Both the position numbers and the translations under genes were made by a program. This document shows positions 1 to 8,691 of a stretch of DNA of 64,000 nt, piece after piece. The notes beneath the pieces were generated by a model. The model did no database searches, was not told the origin of the DNA, and saw nothing but the letters and a program-made list of their open reading frames with translations. This DNA is from QYQD01 sp040755415 (GTDB taxonomy: Bacteria; Desulfobacterota; QYQD01), in assembly GCA_040755415.1 (NCBI GenBank), contig JBFMAZ010000026.1:1-64000 (forward strand), read 5' to 3'. Each line of letters opens with the position of its first letter. Positions within the stretch are counted from its first letter, which is position 1.

Positions 1-159
1 CTGTTACCTCTGAGGTCAGGTAACAAGTAAATGGCGCTTCTTGCTAAGAAAATACCGGAAAGAAAAAGAAGGAAAGAAAAAAGACTTTATGGATGGTTGG
101 GAAGAAGAGAGAAGAAGACGGGAAGAATATCCCAAAACCGCATTTTCATGCGGCCTGAT
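1..159. other. Non-coding left edge with a minus-strand hairpin terminator
   Basis: No convincing gene is seen here. At 3-24 a 7-bp inverted repeat (GTTACCT/AGGTAAC) surrounds an 8-base loop. At 138-153 a perfect 6-bp stem (CCGCAT/ATGCGG) is followed on the minus strand by TTTT, which looks like a weak intrinsic terminator for the decayed ORF6N gene next to it. The remainder is A/G-rich sequence without coding character. Confidence 0.4.
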
Positions 160-586
160 TTAATACATTTTCAGATTGCCGCTGGCACGCAGCAAATCCT
201 TATGCGAAGATATCATCTGACGGAGTTGCACAAAGGCCCGCATGATTAATATGTTTACCTCAATGGCCCGTTTACTGTTGAGCACGGATGATAACATGGC
301 CACGCTTTGCTCTGTGAAAGGCTATCGGCAGATACTTTGCGTGTTCGCCCCTTTTTAAGGCGCCAATTTGGCACCTTAAAGCATCCTACTCTTCCTTGCT
401 GAGTTCAAGCATAAAGTCCGGCGGAAATCGATCTATGTTCCTGCGAACGGCGCGCTTCAAATGCTTCGTTTCCACTCCATACAGTTCAGCCAGGTCCCGG
501 TCCAGCATAACTTTTTCGCCACGAATAATGATTATCTGGCGCAAAATTACTTCCATAGGAACCGGCGCTTTTTCTTCGGTCATCAT
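160..586 (-). pseudogene. Decayed ORF6N-domain DNA-binding protein
   Basis: The first 66 codons (586 down to 389) read as the start of an ORF6N domain, with IIIIRGEKVMLDRDLAELYG and then LKRAVRRNIDRFPPDFMLEL. A TAG at 386-388 interrupts the frame after ELSKEE. The same frame continues past it with DALRCQIGALKRG and KYLPIAF. The similarity then jumps one frame near position 310 and goes on with FTEQSVAMLSSVLNSKRAI and IMRAFVQLRQMISSHKDLL, ending at a TAA at 160-162. The gene therefore carries one nonsense mutation and one frameshift, and the usual C-terminal end is missing. ORF6N proteins are phage- or plasmid-associated DNA-binding proteins of about 150-250 residues. UAG recoding is possible in principle, but the additional frameshift argues for a dead gene. 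Confidence 0.85.
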
Positions 587-770
587 TTCCCTTTTAAAAG
601 CTCATCAAGCGAGAATCAGTCGACATTAACCACTGTAGAAATTAAAGAGAAATAAGCGTGTCAGGTCTTTAATCTTGTTTTTATATCACAAATTTTGCCG
701 GATGGAGCCGTCAGCGCTCAGCATTCAGCCTGATACATGGAAACTGTGTTAAAGATCAAGGGGAAGGTGT

Positions 771-816
771 AATGCACAGTCAGCGTAGGCATAGAAGGAG
801 AATGGCAGGCGGGAAT
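771..816 (+). repeat. 46-bp direct repeat, left copy, beside vapBC
   Basis: This segment is repeated at 1677-1722 in the same orientation with one mismatch (A at 791, G at 1697 or the equivalent site). The two copies bracket the toxin-antitoxin pair with little else between them. They could be target-like duplications, the ends of a small mobile cassette, or copies of a dispersed element. Confidence 0.85.
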
Positions 817-821
817 GTCTG

Positions 822-1229
822 TCACGGGACTAACTTTTCCACGGTGAGTTCGGTTATCTTCTCGAAGTCTCTCATATTGAGTGTTACCACCGAAAATCCA
901 GCGGCGATGGCCGTTGAAGCAATTATCAGGTCATGTGCCCCTACCCGTATACCATGCGCCACAAGATTGGCCCAAATGCGGGAGTATATCCTTGCTACAC
1001 GAAGGTCAAAGTTGTAAATAGGAAAGCTTTCTATGATTTTTTCAACATAGGCTTCCCTTCTTAAACGTCGTTTTTCAGTATCAGCTCTGTAAACCCCATG
1101 AAGCAGTTCTGAGGCAGTTATCACACTTATCCCAAAAGGTTCATCCTCGCGCCCCTTGATAAATCTTCTAATGTCAAATGGACCACGTTCCGCAGCCACC
1201 AAAACACTGGTGTCGAGGATTACGCCCAT
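822..1229 (-). CDS. vapC: PIN-domain toxin, VapC-like ribonuclease
   Basis: A 135-residue PIN-domain protein. The acidic metal-binding residues expected of the fold are visible: Asp6 in VILDTSVLV, Glu41 in ITASELLHG, Asp100 in GAHDLIIA and Asp121 in NMRDFEKI. VapC toxins are Mg-dependent endoribonucleases, often attacking tRNA or rRNA, and are neutralised by a co-expressed antitoxin. The start codon overlaps the end of the upstream antitoxin gene by 10 bases (ATG GGC GTAA), the tight coupling typical of such pairs. The real RNA target cannot be told from sequence. The module sits between two 46-bp direct repeats, consistent with acquisition as a cassette. Confidence 0.88.
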   Translation of the reverse strand: MGVILDTSVLVAAERGPFDIRRFIKGREDEPFGISVITASELLHGVYRADTEKRRLRREAYVEKIIESFPIYNFDLRVARIYSRIWANLVAHGIRVGAHDLIIASTAIAAGFSVVTLNMRDFEKITELTVEKLVP

Positions 1230-1507
1230 GGTTTTTCCATTGGCATTGCAGGTTGGCTTTTTAGTATTTCCTCAAGATCTGCTACAAATGACTTTGCTTC
1301 TTCGCCGAGGCTAGGTAAGGCTTCCAGGAGTTCTGGAAGTTCACCCAAGGTCCGTTCAGCTTGGAACTCCCCAACGGGACCAACCGCCGCTACGGGTTTT
1401 CCACCCTTTAGTATTGTATAACGGCTGCCTCTGTATCTGATGTTGTTTAATAAGTCAGAAAACTTACGTACCGCTTCAGTTGCTGTTATCTTTTTCCCCA
1501 TCGCCAT
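1220..1507 (-). CDS. Phd/YefM-type antitoxin of the VapC pair
   Basis: An antitoxin whose N-terminal part (GKKITATEAVRKFSDLLNNI, then GSRYTILKGGKPVAAVGPV) matches the Phd/YefM fold that binds the operator DNA. The acidic, Glu/Leu-rich C-terminal half would wrap the toxin. An upstream in-frame ATG at 1549 exists, but its 14 additional residues (MNYVKYGNFILLKD) do not look like family sequence, so a start at 1507 (MAMGKK) or 1501 (MGKK) is preferred. It lies directly upstream of and overlaps the PIN toxin gene. Such antitoxins usually repress their own operon together with the toxin. Confidence 0.8.
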   Translation of the reverse strand: MAMGKKITATEAVRKFSDLLNNIRYRGSRYTILKGGKPVAAVGPVGEFQAERTLGELPELLEALPSLGEEAKSFVADLEEILKSQPAMPMEKPWA

Positions 1508-1676
1508 ATCCTTTAGTAAAATAAAATTTCCATATTTTACATAATTCAATTTTTATAATCAACTTTTTAAAGCGTTCTTAGCTCTTATCGTGATCGGTTC
1601 GATGCTGGATATTCTTATTTAGCGGCTGCCGCTTGTCTGCCCTATTTGCCAGCAGCATGGCGCACAGCAAACATCA

Positions 1677-1722
1677 AATGCACAGTCAGCGTAGGCGTAG
1701 AAGGAGAATGGCAGGCGGGAAT
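1677..1722 (+). repeat. 46-bp direct repeat, right copy, beside vapBC
   Basis: This is the second copy of the repeat at 771-816, in the same orientation with one base different. It runs directly into a further repeat-like stretch that ends in the palindrome at 1761-1780, close to the 3' end of dut. Confidence 0.85.
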
Positions 1723-1760
1723 ATTAGAGGATGGGCCGGTATGTCCAAAACTAAAGCTGG

Positions 1761-1780
1761 ATTCCGGCTTCCGCCGGAAT
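1761..1780. repeat. Extragenic palindrome, ATTCCGGC family
   Basis: A perfect 8-bp stem, ATTCCGGC-TTCC-GCCGGAAT, with the flanks CTGG and GACGG. The same layout (ATTCCTGC-TTTC-GCAGGAAT, also flanked by CTGG and GACGG) recurs at 818-837 of the 56-kb region (56818-56837). This is a dispersed REP-like palindrome family. It lies just beyond the stop codon of dut and may help end that transcript, although no T-run follows. Confidence 0.75.
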
Positions 1781-1801
1781 GACGGACGGATGGGTTGGTA
1801 T

Positions 1802-2260
1802 TTATCGGCCGGTATGCCCAAAACCGCCGGTGTTGCGGGCGCTGGGGTCAAGCTCATCCACCAGTTCCAGATTGGCCCGGTGGACCCGGCCTAAAACCAT
1901 CTGGGCAATGCGCTCTCCGCGTCTAATGACAAACGGCTTTTTGCCGAAATTAATCAAGGCTACACAGACTTCTCCCCGGTAGTCCGCATCGATAGTCCCC
2001 GGGGCATTTATGATTCCGATCCCGTGTTTGACCGCCAAACCGCTCCGGGGACGAACCTGGAATTCAAAACCTGGGGGAATGGACACCGATAGGCCGGTTG
2101 GGACAAGATAAATCTCTCCAGATGAAATGGATACCTCGCTATCCACTGCGGCGTGAAGATCCATACCTGAGGCATGCTCCGTCATGTAACGGGGTAACGG
2201 TATGTCAGCGTCTTTTCCCGGTCTTACGTGCCTTACTTTTATTCGGATGGTGTCATCCAT
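1802..2260 (-). CDS. dut: dUTP diphosphatase
   Basis: A trimeric dUTPase hydrolysing dUTP to dUMP and pyrophosphate, which keeps uracil out of DNA and supplies dTMP synthesis. All five family motifs are present in 152 residues: ASGMDLHAA near 30, RPRSGLA near 70, GTIDADYRGEV near 88 with the catalytic Asp, RGERIAQMVL near 114, and the glycine-rich C-terminal arm RNTGGFGHTG. Length is normal. It is the last gene on the minus strand after the pnp-linked M16 protease, separated from it by 255 bp of simple sequence, so it may have its own promoter. Confidence 0.95.
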   Translation of the reverse strand: MDDTIRIKVRHVRPGKDADIPLPRYMTEHASGMDLHAAVDSEVSISSGEIYLVPTGLSVSIPPGFEFQVRPRSGLAVKHGIGIINAPGTIDADYRGEVCVALINFGKKPFVIRRGERIAQMVLGRVHRANLELVDELDPSARNTGGFGHTGR

Positions 2261-2515
2261 GTTTTTTCTCTCACCCTTACTTGATCAATTCGTAAAAAGC
2301 CTCTTCCACTGCTGAGTATCGTAGATCCGCCGCAGGAGGGGAGGGCGTATTGTCCGTGGTCCATTGTTTTTCTGGTTTGTTTGGTTTGTCTGGTTTTAAG
2401 GCTTTCAGCCTTCTGCTTTGAGCTTTCAGCTATCGACTGCCGACTATTGACTAGCGCCCATTGTATTACCGCGTCCTCAGCGACTTCTTACATCCTAGGC
2501 GTGTGCGGCTGGAGG

Positions 2516-3772
2516 TTACAAGGAAAGTATATCTCCTGCAATATCTTTCTCAGAAATAGGCCCCAGGGCCGCTAGAGACAATGTCTGTGATGAAAGATAT
2601 TCCTGGGCAAGCATGGCGATATCTTCTCTGGTTACGGCATCTATTTGCGCTATCAGCTCATCATAAGTTATAAAATAGCCAAAGTGTATTTCGTTCTTGG
2701 CCAGCCGGGTCATACGGTTATCAGAACTTTCCGCGGCCAATAGCAGGCCGCCCTTCAAATGCTCTTTGGCGCTGGCCAGTTCCGCCTCATCAACAGAGTT
2801 TTTCTTGATGTTTTGCATCTCACGCAGGATCAATTCTATAGTCTGGACAACGTTTTTCTTGCTTACCCCGGCATAGATACCCGAAAGACCTGTATCCATA
2901 TATGAGGAGATAAAGGAGTAAATGGTATAAGCCAGCCCACGGCGTTCTCTGATTTCCTGAAAAAGCCGGGAACTCATGCTGCCACCCAGAATAATATTTA
3001 GAAGCATACAGGCATATCGGCGACTATCTGTTGCCGAACAGCTTTTTGTCCCTAAAATCAGATTAACCTGTTCACATTTTTTGGGGTAGACCGCCAAACG
3101 AGATTCCACGGCGGGGGTCACACGTTCAGGCACACCGTTCCGGCCGGGCACAATGGAAAATGCCCGCCTCACCTGTTCCAGGAAGGCATCATGTTCCAGG
3201 TTGCCAGCAGCCGCAACGACGATCTTGTCCGGCAAATACGTCTTATGTAAGTACGCATGGATGGTCTCAGAATTTATCTGCATGACGTTCTGCGCGGTCC
3301 CCAGCACAGAAAAGCCAAGCGGATTATCCCCCCAAAAGAGGCTGCTGAAAAGGTCATGGATATAGTCGTCCGGCGTGTCCTCTACCATACTAATTTCCTG
3401 TAGTATGACCTGTCGCTCCTTCTCTGTTTCCGCCGGATCAAACAGAGAGTTCAAAAAAATATCTGAGAGGAGATCAACAATGACATCTACGTGGGTATCT
3501 AAGACCCGGGCGTGAAAGCAGGTGTTCTCACGGGAGGTGAAGGCATTGGACATACCGCCGACCGCATCTAACTCTTTAGCTATCTGGAGGGCTGACCTCT
3601 TGGCCGTTCCCTTGAAGATCATGTGTTCGATGAAATGAGAAATGCCATTATTTTCTTTCGCTTCATCGCGTGACCCCACGGTTACCCAGATACCCATGGA
3701 AACAGAGCGCACATACGGAATATGTTCCGTAACCACCCTGATCCCGTTATCGAGGATAGTCTTGCGATACAC
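2516..3772 (-). CDS. M16 family zinc metalloprotease
   Basis: A 418-residue M16 peptidase (pitrilysin / processing-peptidase family). The inverted zinc motif HxxEH is present as HFIEH at residues 46-50, and a distal Glu ligand can be assigned in the ETEKERQVILQEISMVED stretch. The C-terminal half has the family signature RLFQEIRERRGLAYTIYS. There is no signal peptide, so it is probably cytoplasmic. It starts 6 bp after the pnp stop codon. M16 proteases next to pnp are common in bacteria, but the substrate is not known from the sequence. Confidence 0.9.
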   Translation of the reverse strand: MYRKTILDNGIRVVTEHIPYVRSVSMGIWVTVGSRDEAKENNGISHFIEHMIFKGTAKRSALQIAKELDAVGGMSNAFTSRENTCFHARVLDTHVDVIVDLLSDIFLNSLFDPAETEKERQVILQEISMVEDTPDDYIHDLFSSLFWGDNPLGFSVLGTAQNVMQINSETIHAYLHKTYLPDKIVVAAAGNLEHDAFLEQVRRAFSIVPGRNGVPERVTPAVESRLAVYPKKCEQVNLILGTKSCSATDSRRYACMLLNIILGGSMSSRLFQEIRERRGLAYTIYSFISSYMDTGLSGIYAGVSKKNVVQTIELILREMQNIKKNSVDEAELASAKEHLKGGLLLAAESSDNRMTRLAKNEIHFGYFITYDELIAQIDAVTREDIAMLAQEYLSSQTLSLAALGPISEKDIAGDILSL

Positions 3773-3778
3773 GTCTGT

Positions 3779-5896
3779 TTAAGCCTTGTGTTCCATTTTA
3801 GCGATCGGTTTATCGGTCTGTCCCAGGGCAGCCTTGCGGCTCAGCTTGACCTTGCCCTGACTGTCGATTTCTATGACCTTCACCATGACCTCGTCACCTT
3901 CACGGAGAATATCGGAGACTTTATTTACACGCCGGGTGTCAAGTTGTGAGATATGAATGAGGCCATCAATCCCGGGCAATATCTCCACAAAGGCGCCAAA
4001 ATCTACGATCTTTTTGACCTTGCCCAGGTATAGCTCCCCGACCTCCGGTTCACGAACAATATCCTTAATCCATTTAAGGGCGCGTTCCAGGACTGCATCA
4101 TTAGGAGAAATGATCCGGACACTGCCGTCATCTTCTACTTCGATTTTAGCCCCGGTTTCACCGGTAATCTGCCTGATCACCTTTCCACCCGGACCGATAA
4201 TGTCCCTTATTTTCTCCGGGTTAATATGGATGGTAACGATCTTTGGGGCATATATGGACAGCATCTCACGTGGTTGCTGAATTACCTCACGCATCTTTCC
4301 AAGTATGAAAAGCCGTGCTTCTCTGGCCTGTTGCAGGGCTGTCTTCATGATCTCCCTGGTCAGGCCCTTGATTTTGATATCCATCTGAAGGGCAGTAATC
4401 CCCCGGTCGGTACCGGCTACCTTGAAGTCCATATCTCCAAGGTGGTCTTCGTCTCCAAGGATATCCGTCAGGACGATAATCTCTTCTCCCTCCTTTATCA
4501 GCCCCATGGCAATCCCGGCCACCATGGTCTTTATGGGGACACCCGCATCCATAAGAGATAAGGACCCACCGCAGACCGTGGCCATAGAGGAAGAACCATT
4601 TGATTCCAGCACATCAGACACCAGGCGGATAGTATAAGGGAATTCCTCTTGAGTGGGTAAAACTGCTGTGATGGCCCTTTCCGCCAGCGCCCCATGACCT
4701 ATGTCCCGGCGTCCAGGCCCCCGCATCATACGTACTTCGCCCACACAAAATGGCGGGAAATTGTAGTGCAGCATGAACCGCTTAAAGGTTGCTCCGTTCA
4801 ATGATTCAATCCGCTGTTCGTCTTCAGACGTTCCCAGGGTAGTAACCGCCATAATCTGGGTCTCGCCACGGGTAAAGAGGGCTGAACCATGTGTCCTCGG
4901 CAGTACGCCGACTTCACAGGAGATAGGTCGGATATCTTTAAATTCGCGGCCGTCGATACGCCTTTTTTCTTTAACGATCATAGCCCGGACAGTTTCTTTC
5001 TCCAGGGCATAGAGGAGTTTTTTGATTTCTCCTTCCCGGCCCTCGTAATCCGGTAAAAGCGCTGACACGACCATTTGCTCAATGGCCCGCAACCTCTCTC
5101 CGCGTTCCATTTTGGCGGCAATAGTAATGGCCTGGCGAAGATCCCCCCCGGCTATCTCTATAATACGGGCCTTAAGGGCTTCATCCTCCACAACCTCGGG
5201 GACTACCCTCCTGGGCTTGCCGACGGCCTCCCTGATCTCGGTCTGCAACTGCAGGATAGGTTGCAAACCCTCATGCGCAAAAAATATGGCCTCCAGCATT
5301 ACCTCTTCGGGGACGACCAGACCGCCGCCTTCGACCATAACAATGGCATCCTTACTTCCCGCTACCACGATGTTGATATCTGAATCTGCCAGTTGGGCGG
5401 AGGTAGGATTAAGTACCAGTTGTCCATTAATCCGCCCAACCCGCACACCGGCTATAGGGCCGGCAAAAGGAATATCAGACATTTCCAGGGCTGCCGAAGC
5501 CCCGATCATAGCCAGTATATCCGGATCATTTTCTTGATCTACCGAAAGCACGGTAGCAATGATCTGGGTCTCATAGCGATACCCCTTCGGGAAAAGGGGC
5601 CTCAAGGGCCGGTCGATGAGCCTTGAGGTAAGCGTCTCCTTCTCACTGGGACGGCCGATCTCCCGGCGGAAAAAACTTCCGGGAATCTTGCCTGCAGCAT
5701 ACAGCATCTCCTGGTAATCCACAGTGAGGGGTAAAAAATCTATACCCTCCCGCACCTGGTCAGAGGCCACAGCCGTTACCAGCACCACCGTATCCCCATA
5801 GGATACAGTAACCGCGCCGGCAGCCTGTTTGGCCACCTTACCGGCTTCAATAGTAAGAACTCTCCCTGAGAGCTTGGTTGAAAAGCATTTTACCAT
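3779..5896 (-). CDS. pnp: Polyribonucleotide nucleotidyltransferase (PNPase)
   Basis: A 705-residue phosphorolytic 3'-5' exoribonuclease, central to mRNA decay. Domains in order are a first RNase PH core, the all-alpha linker, a second catalytic RNase PH core (RTHGSALFTRGETQ, MRGPGRRDIGHGALAERA), a KH domain (INPEKIRDIIGPGGKVIRQI) and an S1 domain (GKVKKIVDFGAFVEILPGID). Length and order are standard. It follows rpsO by 32 bp in the same order as in enterobacteria, where rpsO and pnp are co-transcribed and PNPase regulates its own mRNA. Confidence 0.97.
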   Translation of the reverse strand: MVKCFSTKLSGRVLTIEAGKVAKQAAGAVTVSYGDTVVLVTAVASDQVREGIDFLPLTVDYQEMLYAAGKIPGSFFRREIGRPSEKETLTSRLIDRPLRPLFPKGYRYETQIIATVLSVDQENDPDILAMIGASAALEMSDIPFAGPIAGVRVGRINGQLVLNPTSAQLADSDINIVVAGSKDAIVMVEGGGLVVPEEVMLEAIFFAHEGLQPILQLQTEIREAVGKPRRVVPEVVEDEALKARIIEIAGGDLRQAITIAAKMERGERLRAIEQMVVSALLPDYEGREGEIKKLLYALEKETVRAMIVKEKRRIDGREFKDIRPISCEVGVLPRTHGSALFTRGETQIMAVTTLGTSEDEQRIESLNGATFKRFMLHYNFPPFCVGEVRMMRGPGRRDIGHGALAERAITAVLPTQEEFPYTIRLVSDVLESNGSSSMATVCGGSLSLMDAGVPIKTMVAGIAMGLIKEGEEIIVLTDILGDEDHLGDMDFKVAGTDRGITALQMDIKIKGLTREIMKTALQQAREARLFILGKMREVIQQPREMLSIYAPKIVTIHINPEKIRDIIGPGGKVIRQITGETGAKIEVEDDGSVRIISPNDAVLERALKWIKDIVREPEVGELYLGKVKKIVDFGAFVEILPGIDGLIHISQLDTRRVNKVSDILREGDEVMVKVIEIDSQGKVKLSRKAALGQTDKPIAKMEHKA

Positions 5897-5928
5897 CTTC
5901 TTTTATCTCCAAATCATCTATTTCTAAG

Positions 5929-6198
5929 CTATTTGCGGATGCCCAGCTTAGCTATTACATCGCGGTATCGTTCAATATTTTTCTTTCTAAGATAATTGAG
6001 CAAGCGCCTTCTCTGCCCCACCAGCTTGAGTAACCCACGCCGGGATCCATGGTCCTTTTTATGGACCTTAAAATGTTCGGTCAGGTAGCCGATACGTTCG
6101 CTTAAAAGGGCGATTTGCACCTCTGGTGAGCCTGTATCCGTACCATGGAGCTTGAACCGCTCAATGATCTCTTTCTTTTGCTCGGTTCCAATCAACAT
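5929..6198 (-). CDS. rpsO: Ribosomal protein uS15
   Basis: An 89-residue S15 with the typical ending GQRRRLLNYLRKKNIERYRD and the rRNA-binding stretch FKVHKKDHGSRRGLLKLV. It binds 16S rRNA helices early in 30S assembly. Length is normal. It sits between truB and pnp, the conserved order of this operon. Confidence 0.98.
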   Translation of the reverse strand: MLIGTEQKKEIIERFKLHGTDTGSPEVQIALLSERIGYLTEHFKVHKKDHGSRRGLLKLVGQRRRLLNYLRKKNIERYRDVIAKLGIRK

Positions 6199-6237
6199 CT
6201 ATCCCCCCCTTCTTTCTAAAAATTCTAAATCCTACAC

Positions 6238-7128
6238 TTATAAGCCTTTAAAAACACGAACCGGCTTTAATTGCCCACTGCTGTCACGCCATGTATATAT
6301 AGCCAGGAGATCGCCATACCTGGAGAGGATCCTGACCCAGGGCCGGCCTATTTTTCTGCAGCCGGATGCAACCTCTGTCTTTTTCAGGAATAATTCCCGC
6401 CCCTGTTGTACCTCCCTGGCCTGGGGTTCATCTACCTCCACCCCGGGCAAATAACCAAGGGCGTCCGAGACCGGGAGCAGATATTTATCCTCAACGGCTT
6501 CCATAGCGACGGCCTGTTCGATAGTAAAGGGGCCGCTGCGCAGCCTCCGTAATTCCTTTAAGTAAGCGCCGCAACCAATCCTCTGACCTATATCATGGAC
6601 CAAACTCCGCACATAGGTCCCTTTAGAACAAGCCACCTTAAAAGATACCTCGGGAAAAGCAGCCTTCTCCACCGTTAGCTCTTTGATAGTAACTTCTCTC
6701 GCCTCCTTCTCTACAAAAACTCCCCGTCTGGCCCAGTGATAAAGGGGTTTCCCTTTGAATTTCACCGCCGCAAAAGGCGGAGGGACCTGTTTTACGACCC
6801 CAGTAAACTCGGCAAATACCTGCTGCAGTTCACCAAAAGATATATTGGGCGCATCCGAAGTGGCCATGATCTTACCGGTTACATCAAATGTATCGGTAGC
6901 TGTGCCTAAAACCAGTACACCCTCATATTCCTTTTCATCTTCAGACAGAAACTGGATAGCCTTGGTGGCCTCATTTACGCAAACCGGTAAGACACCGGTA
7001 GCAAAGGGATCCAGGGTCCCGGTGTGTCCGGCCCGTTTAACCCCCAGGACCTTCTTTATGGTCTGTACCACTTTAAAGGAACTACAGCCGGCTGGTTTGT
7101 CGATTACTATTATCCCTGCGCGATCCAT
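6238..7128 (-). CDS. truB: tRNA pseudouridine(55) synthase
   Basis: A 296-residue TruB that makes pseudouridine 55 in the T-loop of tRNAs. The N-terminal GIIVIDKPAG and the catalytic motif GHTGTLDPFATGVLPV, with Asp40 as nucleophile, are intact. A C-terminal PUA-like domain follows (VQQGRELFLKKTEV onward). Its first base coincides with the last base of the upstream nrnA stop codon, implying translational coupling. Confidence 0.95.
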   Translation of the reverse strand: MDRAGIIVIDKPAGCSSFKVVQTIKKVLGVKRAGHTGTLDPFATGVLPVCVNEATKAIQFLSEDEKEYEGVLVLGTATDTFDVTGKIMATSDAPNISFGELQQVFAEFTGVVKQVPPPFAAVKFKGKPLYHWARRGVFVEKEAREVTIKELTVEKAAFPEVSFKVACSKGTYVRSLVHDIGQRIGCGAYLKELRRLRSGPFTIEQAVAMEAVEDKYLLPVSDALGYLPGVEVDEPQAREVQQGRELFLKKTEVASGCRKIGRPWVRILSRYGDLLAIYTWRDSSGQLKPVRVFKGL

Positions 7129-8108
7129 TAGAATCCAACGGCCTTCTTTTCCATAAGATTGCCTATCTCTGATAACAACTCCTGCTTAATAGTTTCGTGG
7201 TCACCACTTCCTTTGAAACCCGCGGCATTAAAATGGCCGCCTCCCCCGAACTTCTCAGCCAGGCGGGCGACATTAATACCATCACGTGAACGCAGACTGA
7301 CACTGAAGCGTCCATCTTCTATCTCTTTAATAATAACGGCTAATTGGACTCCGGCCACAGACCGCGGGTAATTGACAAAGTTTTCTGTATCCTCAATTGA
7401 GGTGCAGGTAGCCCTGAGCATGTCTCTGGAGACCGAAATAAGACCTACCCGCCCTTCATAATAAGTCTTTAAGGTGGACAGGACGGCGCTCAGCAACCGT
7501 AAACGATTAGCCGAATAATTTTCATAAACCATTGCCAATACCCATGAGGGCTTGACGCCCAAATCTATCATCTCTGCGGCAATACGCATGGTTTGAGAAC
7601 TGGTCGATGCATAGCGAAAGGAACCGGTGTCCGTAAGGATAGCCACATAGATATTTATAGCCATATTATATGAGATATCCGTACCCGTAGCCTTTATCAA
7701 ATGATAGACCAGTTCGCCGACGGCAGCACTTTGCGGATCTATCCAGCATATATCCCCGAAGGCATTACGCCCCAGATGATGATCTATAACTATAATAGGC
7801 TTTATTTCTAAAAGCCGGGGAGCTACACGGCCGATCCGCTTGCTATCGCCACAATCCAGCACAAAACAGGCATCAATGGCTGATAAATCTGGAAGCTCAT
7901 GTGTAATCTTTTCTACTCCGGGCAGGAAATGATACTGGGGCGGGATGGGATCCTCGGTAAAAAGAACGGGATCTTTACCCAGATACTCTAACAAAAAGCC
8001 CATAGCTAAAAGCGAGCCGATGGCATCGCCGTCCGGATGAATATGTGTGGTCAAAAGGAAACGATGTCGCGCGCTTATCTCACGCTCTATATCTTCAACT
8101 ATTGCCAT
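7128..8108 (-). CDS. nrnA: DHH/DHHA1 oligoribonuclease / pAp phosphatase (NrnA-like)
   Basis: A 326-residue DHH-family phosphoesterase. The metal-binding motifs are HIHPDGDAIGS near 20, DCGD near 90 and VIDHHLGRNAFGD near 111. The C-terminal DHHA1 domain has GGGGHFNAAGF. NrnA proteins degrade short RNA oligonucleotides and dephosphorylate 3',5'-pAp. The second role matters in organisms that handle activated sulfate or phosphopantetheine transfer. It overlaps rbfA by 14 bases and abuts truB, as in many Firmicutes and Desulfobacterota. Which activity dominates is not visible. Confidence 0.9.
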   Translation of the reverse strand: MAIVEDIEREISARHRFLLTTHIHPDGDAIGSLLAMGFLLEYLGKDPVLFTEDPIPPQYHFLPGVEKITHELPDLSAIDACFVLDCGDSKRIGRVAPRLLEIKPIIVIDHHLGRNAFGDICWIDPQSAAVGELVYHLIKATGTDISYNMAINIYVAILTDTGSFRYASTSSQTMRIAAEMIDLGVKPSWVLAMVYENYSANRLRLLSAVLSTLKTYYEGRVGLISVSRDMLRATCTSIEDTENFVNYPRSVAGVQLAVIIKEIEDGRFSVSLRSRDGINVARLAEKFGGGGHFNAAGFKGSGDHETIKQELLSEIGNLMEKKAVGF

Positions 8109-8457
8109 GTTCTTCTTTTATCTCTCTGAGTAATTTATCGATACGCTCGCCATATTCAAGGGAACGGTCGTAATGAAATTCTATGTCCGGGACATAGCGA
8201 AGATCAAGCCGCGGACCGAGGGATTTTTTAATAAATCCCGTGGCGCTCTTCAATCCGTCCATAGCCTTCTGGCATTGTTTCTCATCTCCCATGACGCTGA
8301 AATAGACCCTGGCCATGCGAAGATCGTCACTTACATCTACCCCGGTGATTGTCACCAGACGAATGCGCGGATCTTTAATCTTCCTTAAAATAATATCAGA
8401 TACTTCTGTCTGAATAAACTCGCCGAGTCTATCTGCTCTTTTATATGAAAGTTTCAC
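8095..8457 (-). CDS. rbfA: 30S ribosome-binding factor RbfA
   Basis: A 120-residue RbfA, the KH-like cold-adaptation factor that assists 16S rRNA maturation. Visible family features are the N-terminal helix RADRLGEFIQTEVSDIIL, the IKDPRIRLVTITGVDVS stretch and the C-terminal FHYDRSLEYGERIDKLL. Length is normal. Its 3' end overlaps the start of nrnA. A 234-bp spacer with simple repeats separates it from the upstream ylxP-like gene. Confidence 0.95.
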   Translation of the reverse strand: MKLSYKRADRLGEFIQTEVSDIILRKIKDPRIRLVTITGVDVSDDLRMARVYFSVMGDEKQCQKAMDGLKSATGFIKKSLGPRLDLRYVPDIEFHYDRSLEYGERIDKLLREIKEEHGNS

Positions 8458-8520
8458 CTGAAAATACCTTCACCGCAGAGAACACAGAAAAAGAATACAG
8501 AAGTCAGGAGTCAAAATTCA

Positions 8521-8642
8521 GAAAAATGACAAATGACAAAACTCAAAGCTCAAATGAAATCCAAAGGCCAAAGCGCAAATGGAGTCCGCCGGAGGGGGAT
8601 GACATTTGTTATTTGAACTTTGGATTTTGTCATTTGAACTTG
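8521..8642. repeat. Dispersed inverted-repeat block (ATGACAAA / TTTGTCAT type)
   Basis: The spacer between rbfA and the ylxP-like gene contains an imperfect long inverted repeat. The left arm has ATGACAAATGACAAAA and CTCAAATGAAATCCAAAGG; the right arm has CTTTGGATTTTGTCATTTG. A related block lies at 24051-24253. These are not coding and not REP palindromes; they look like a dispersed low-complexity element of this genome. It interrupts the otherwise compact operon. Confidence 0.65.
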
Positions 8643-8691
8643 CCTCATCGCTGCTTCTTTGTCTCCTAATATTCTGATTCGCTCGAAAAGA

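Noticed and set aside
1646..1982. Plus-strand frames across the repeat and the dut 3' end
   Set aside because: They lie opposite dut or in repeat DNA and show no family features.
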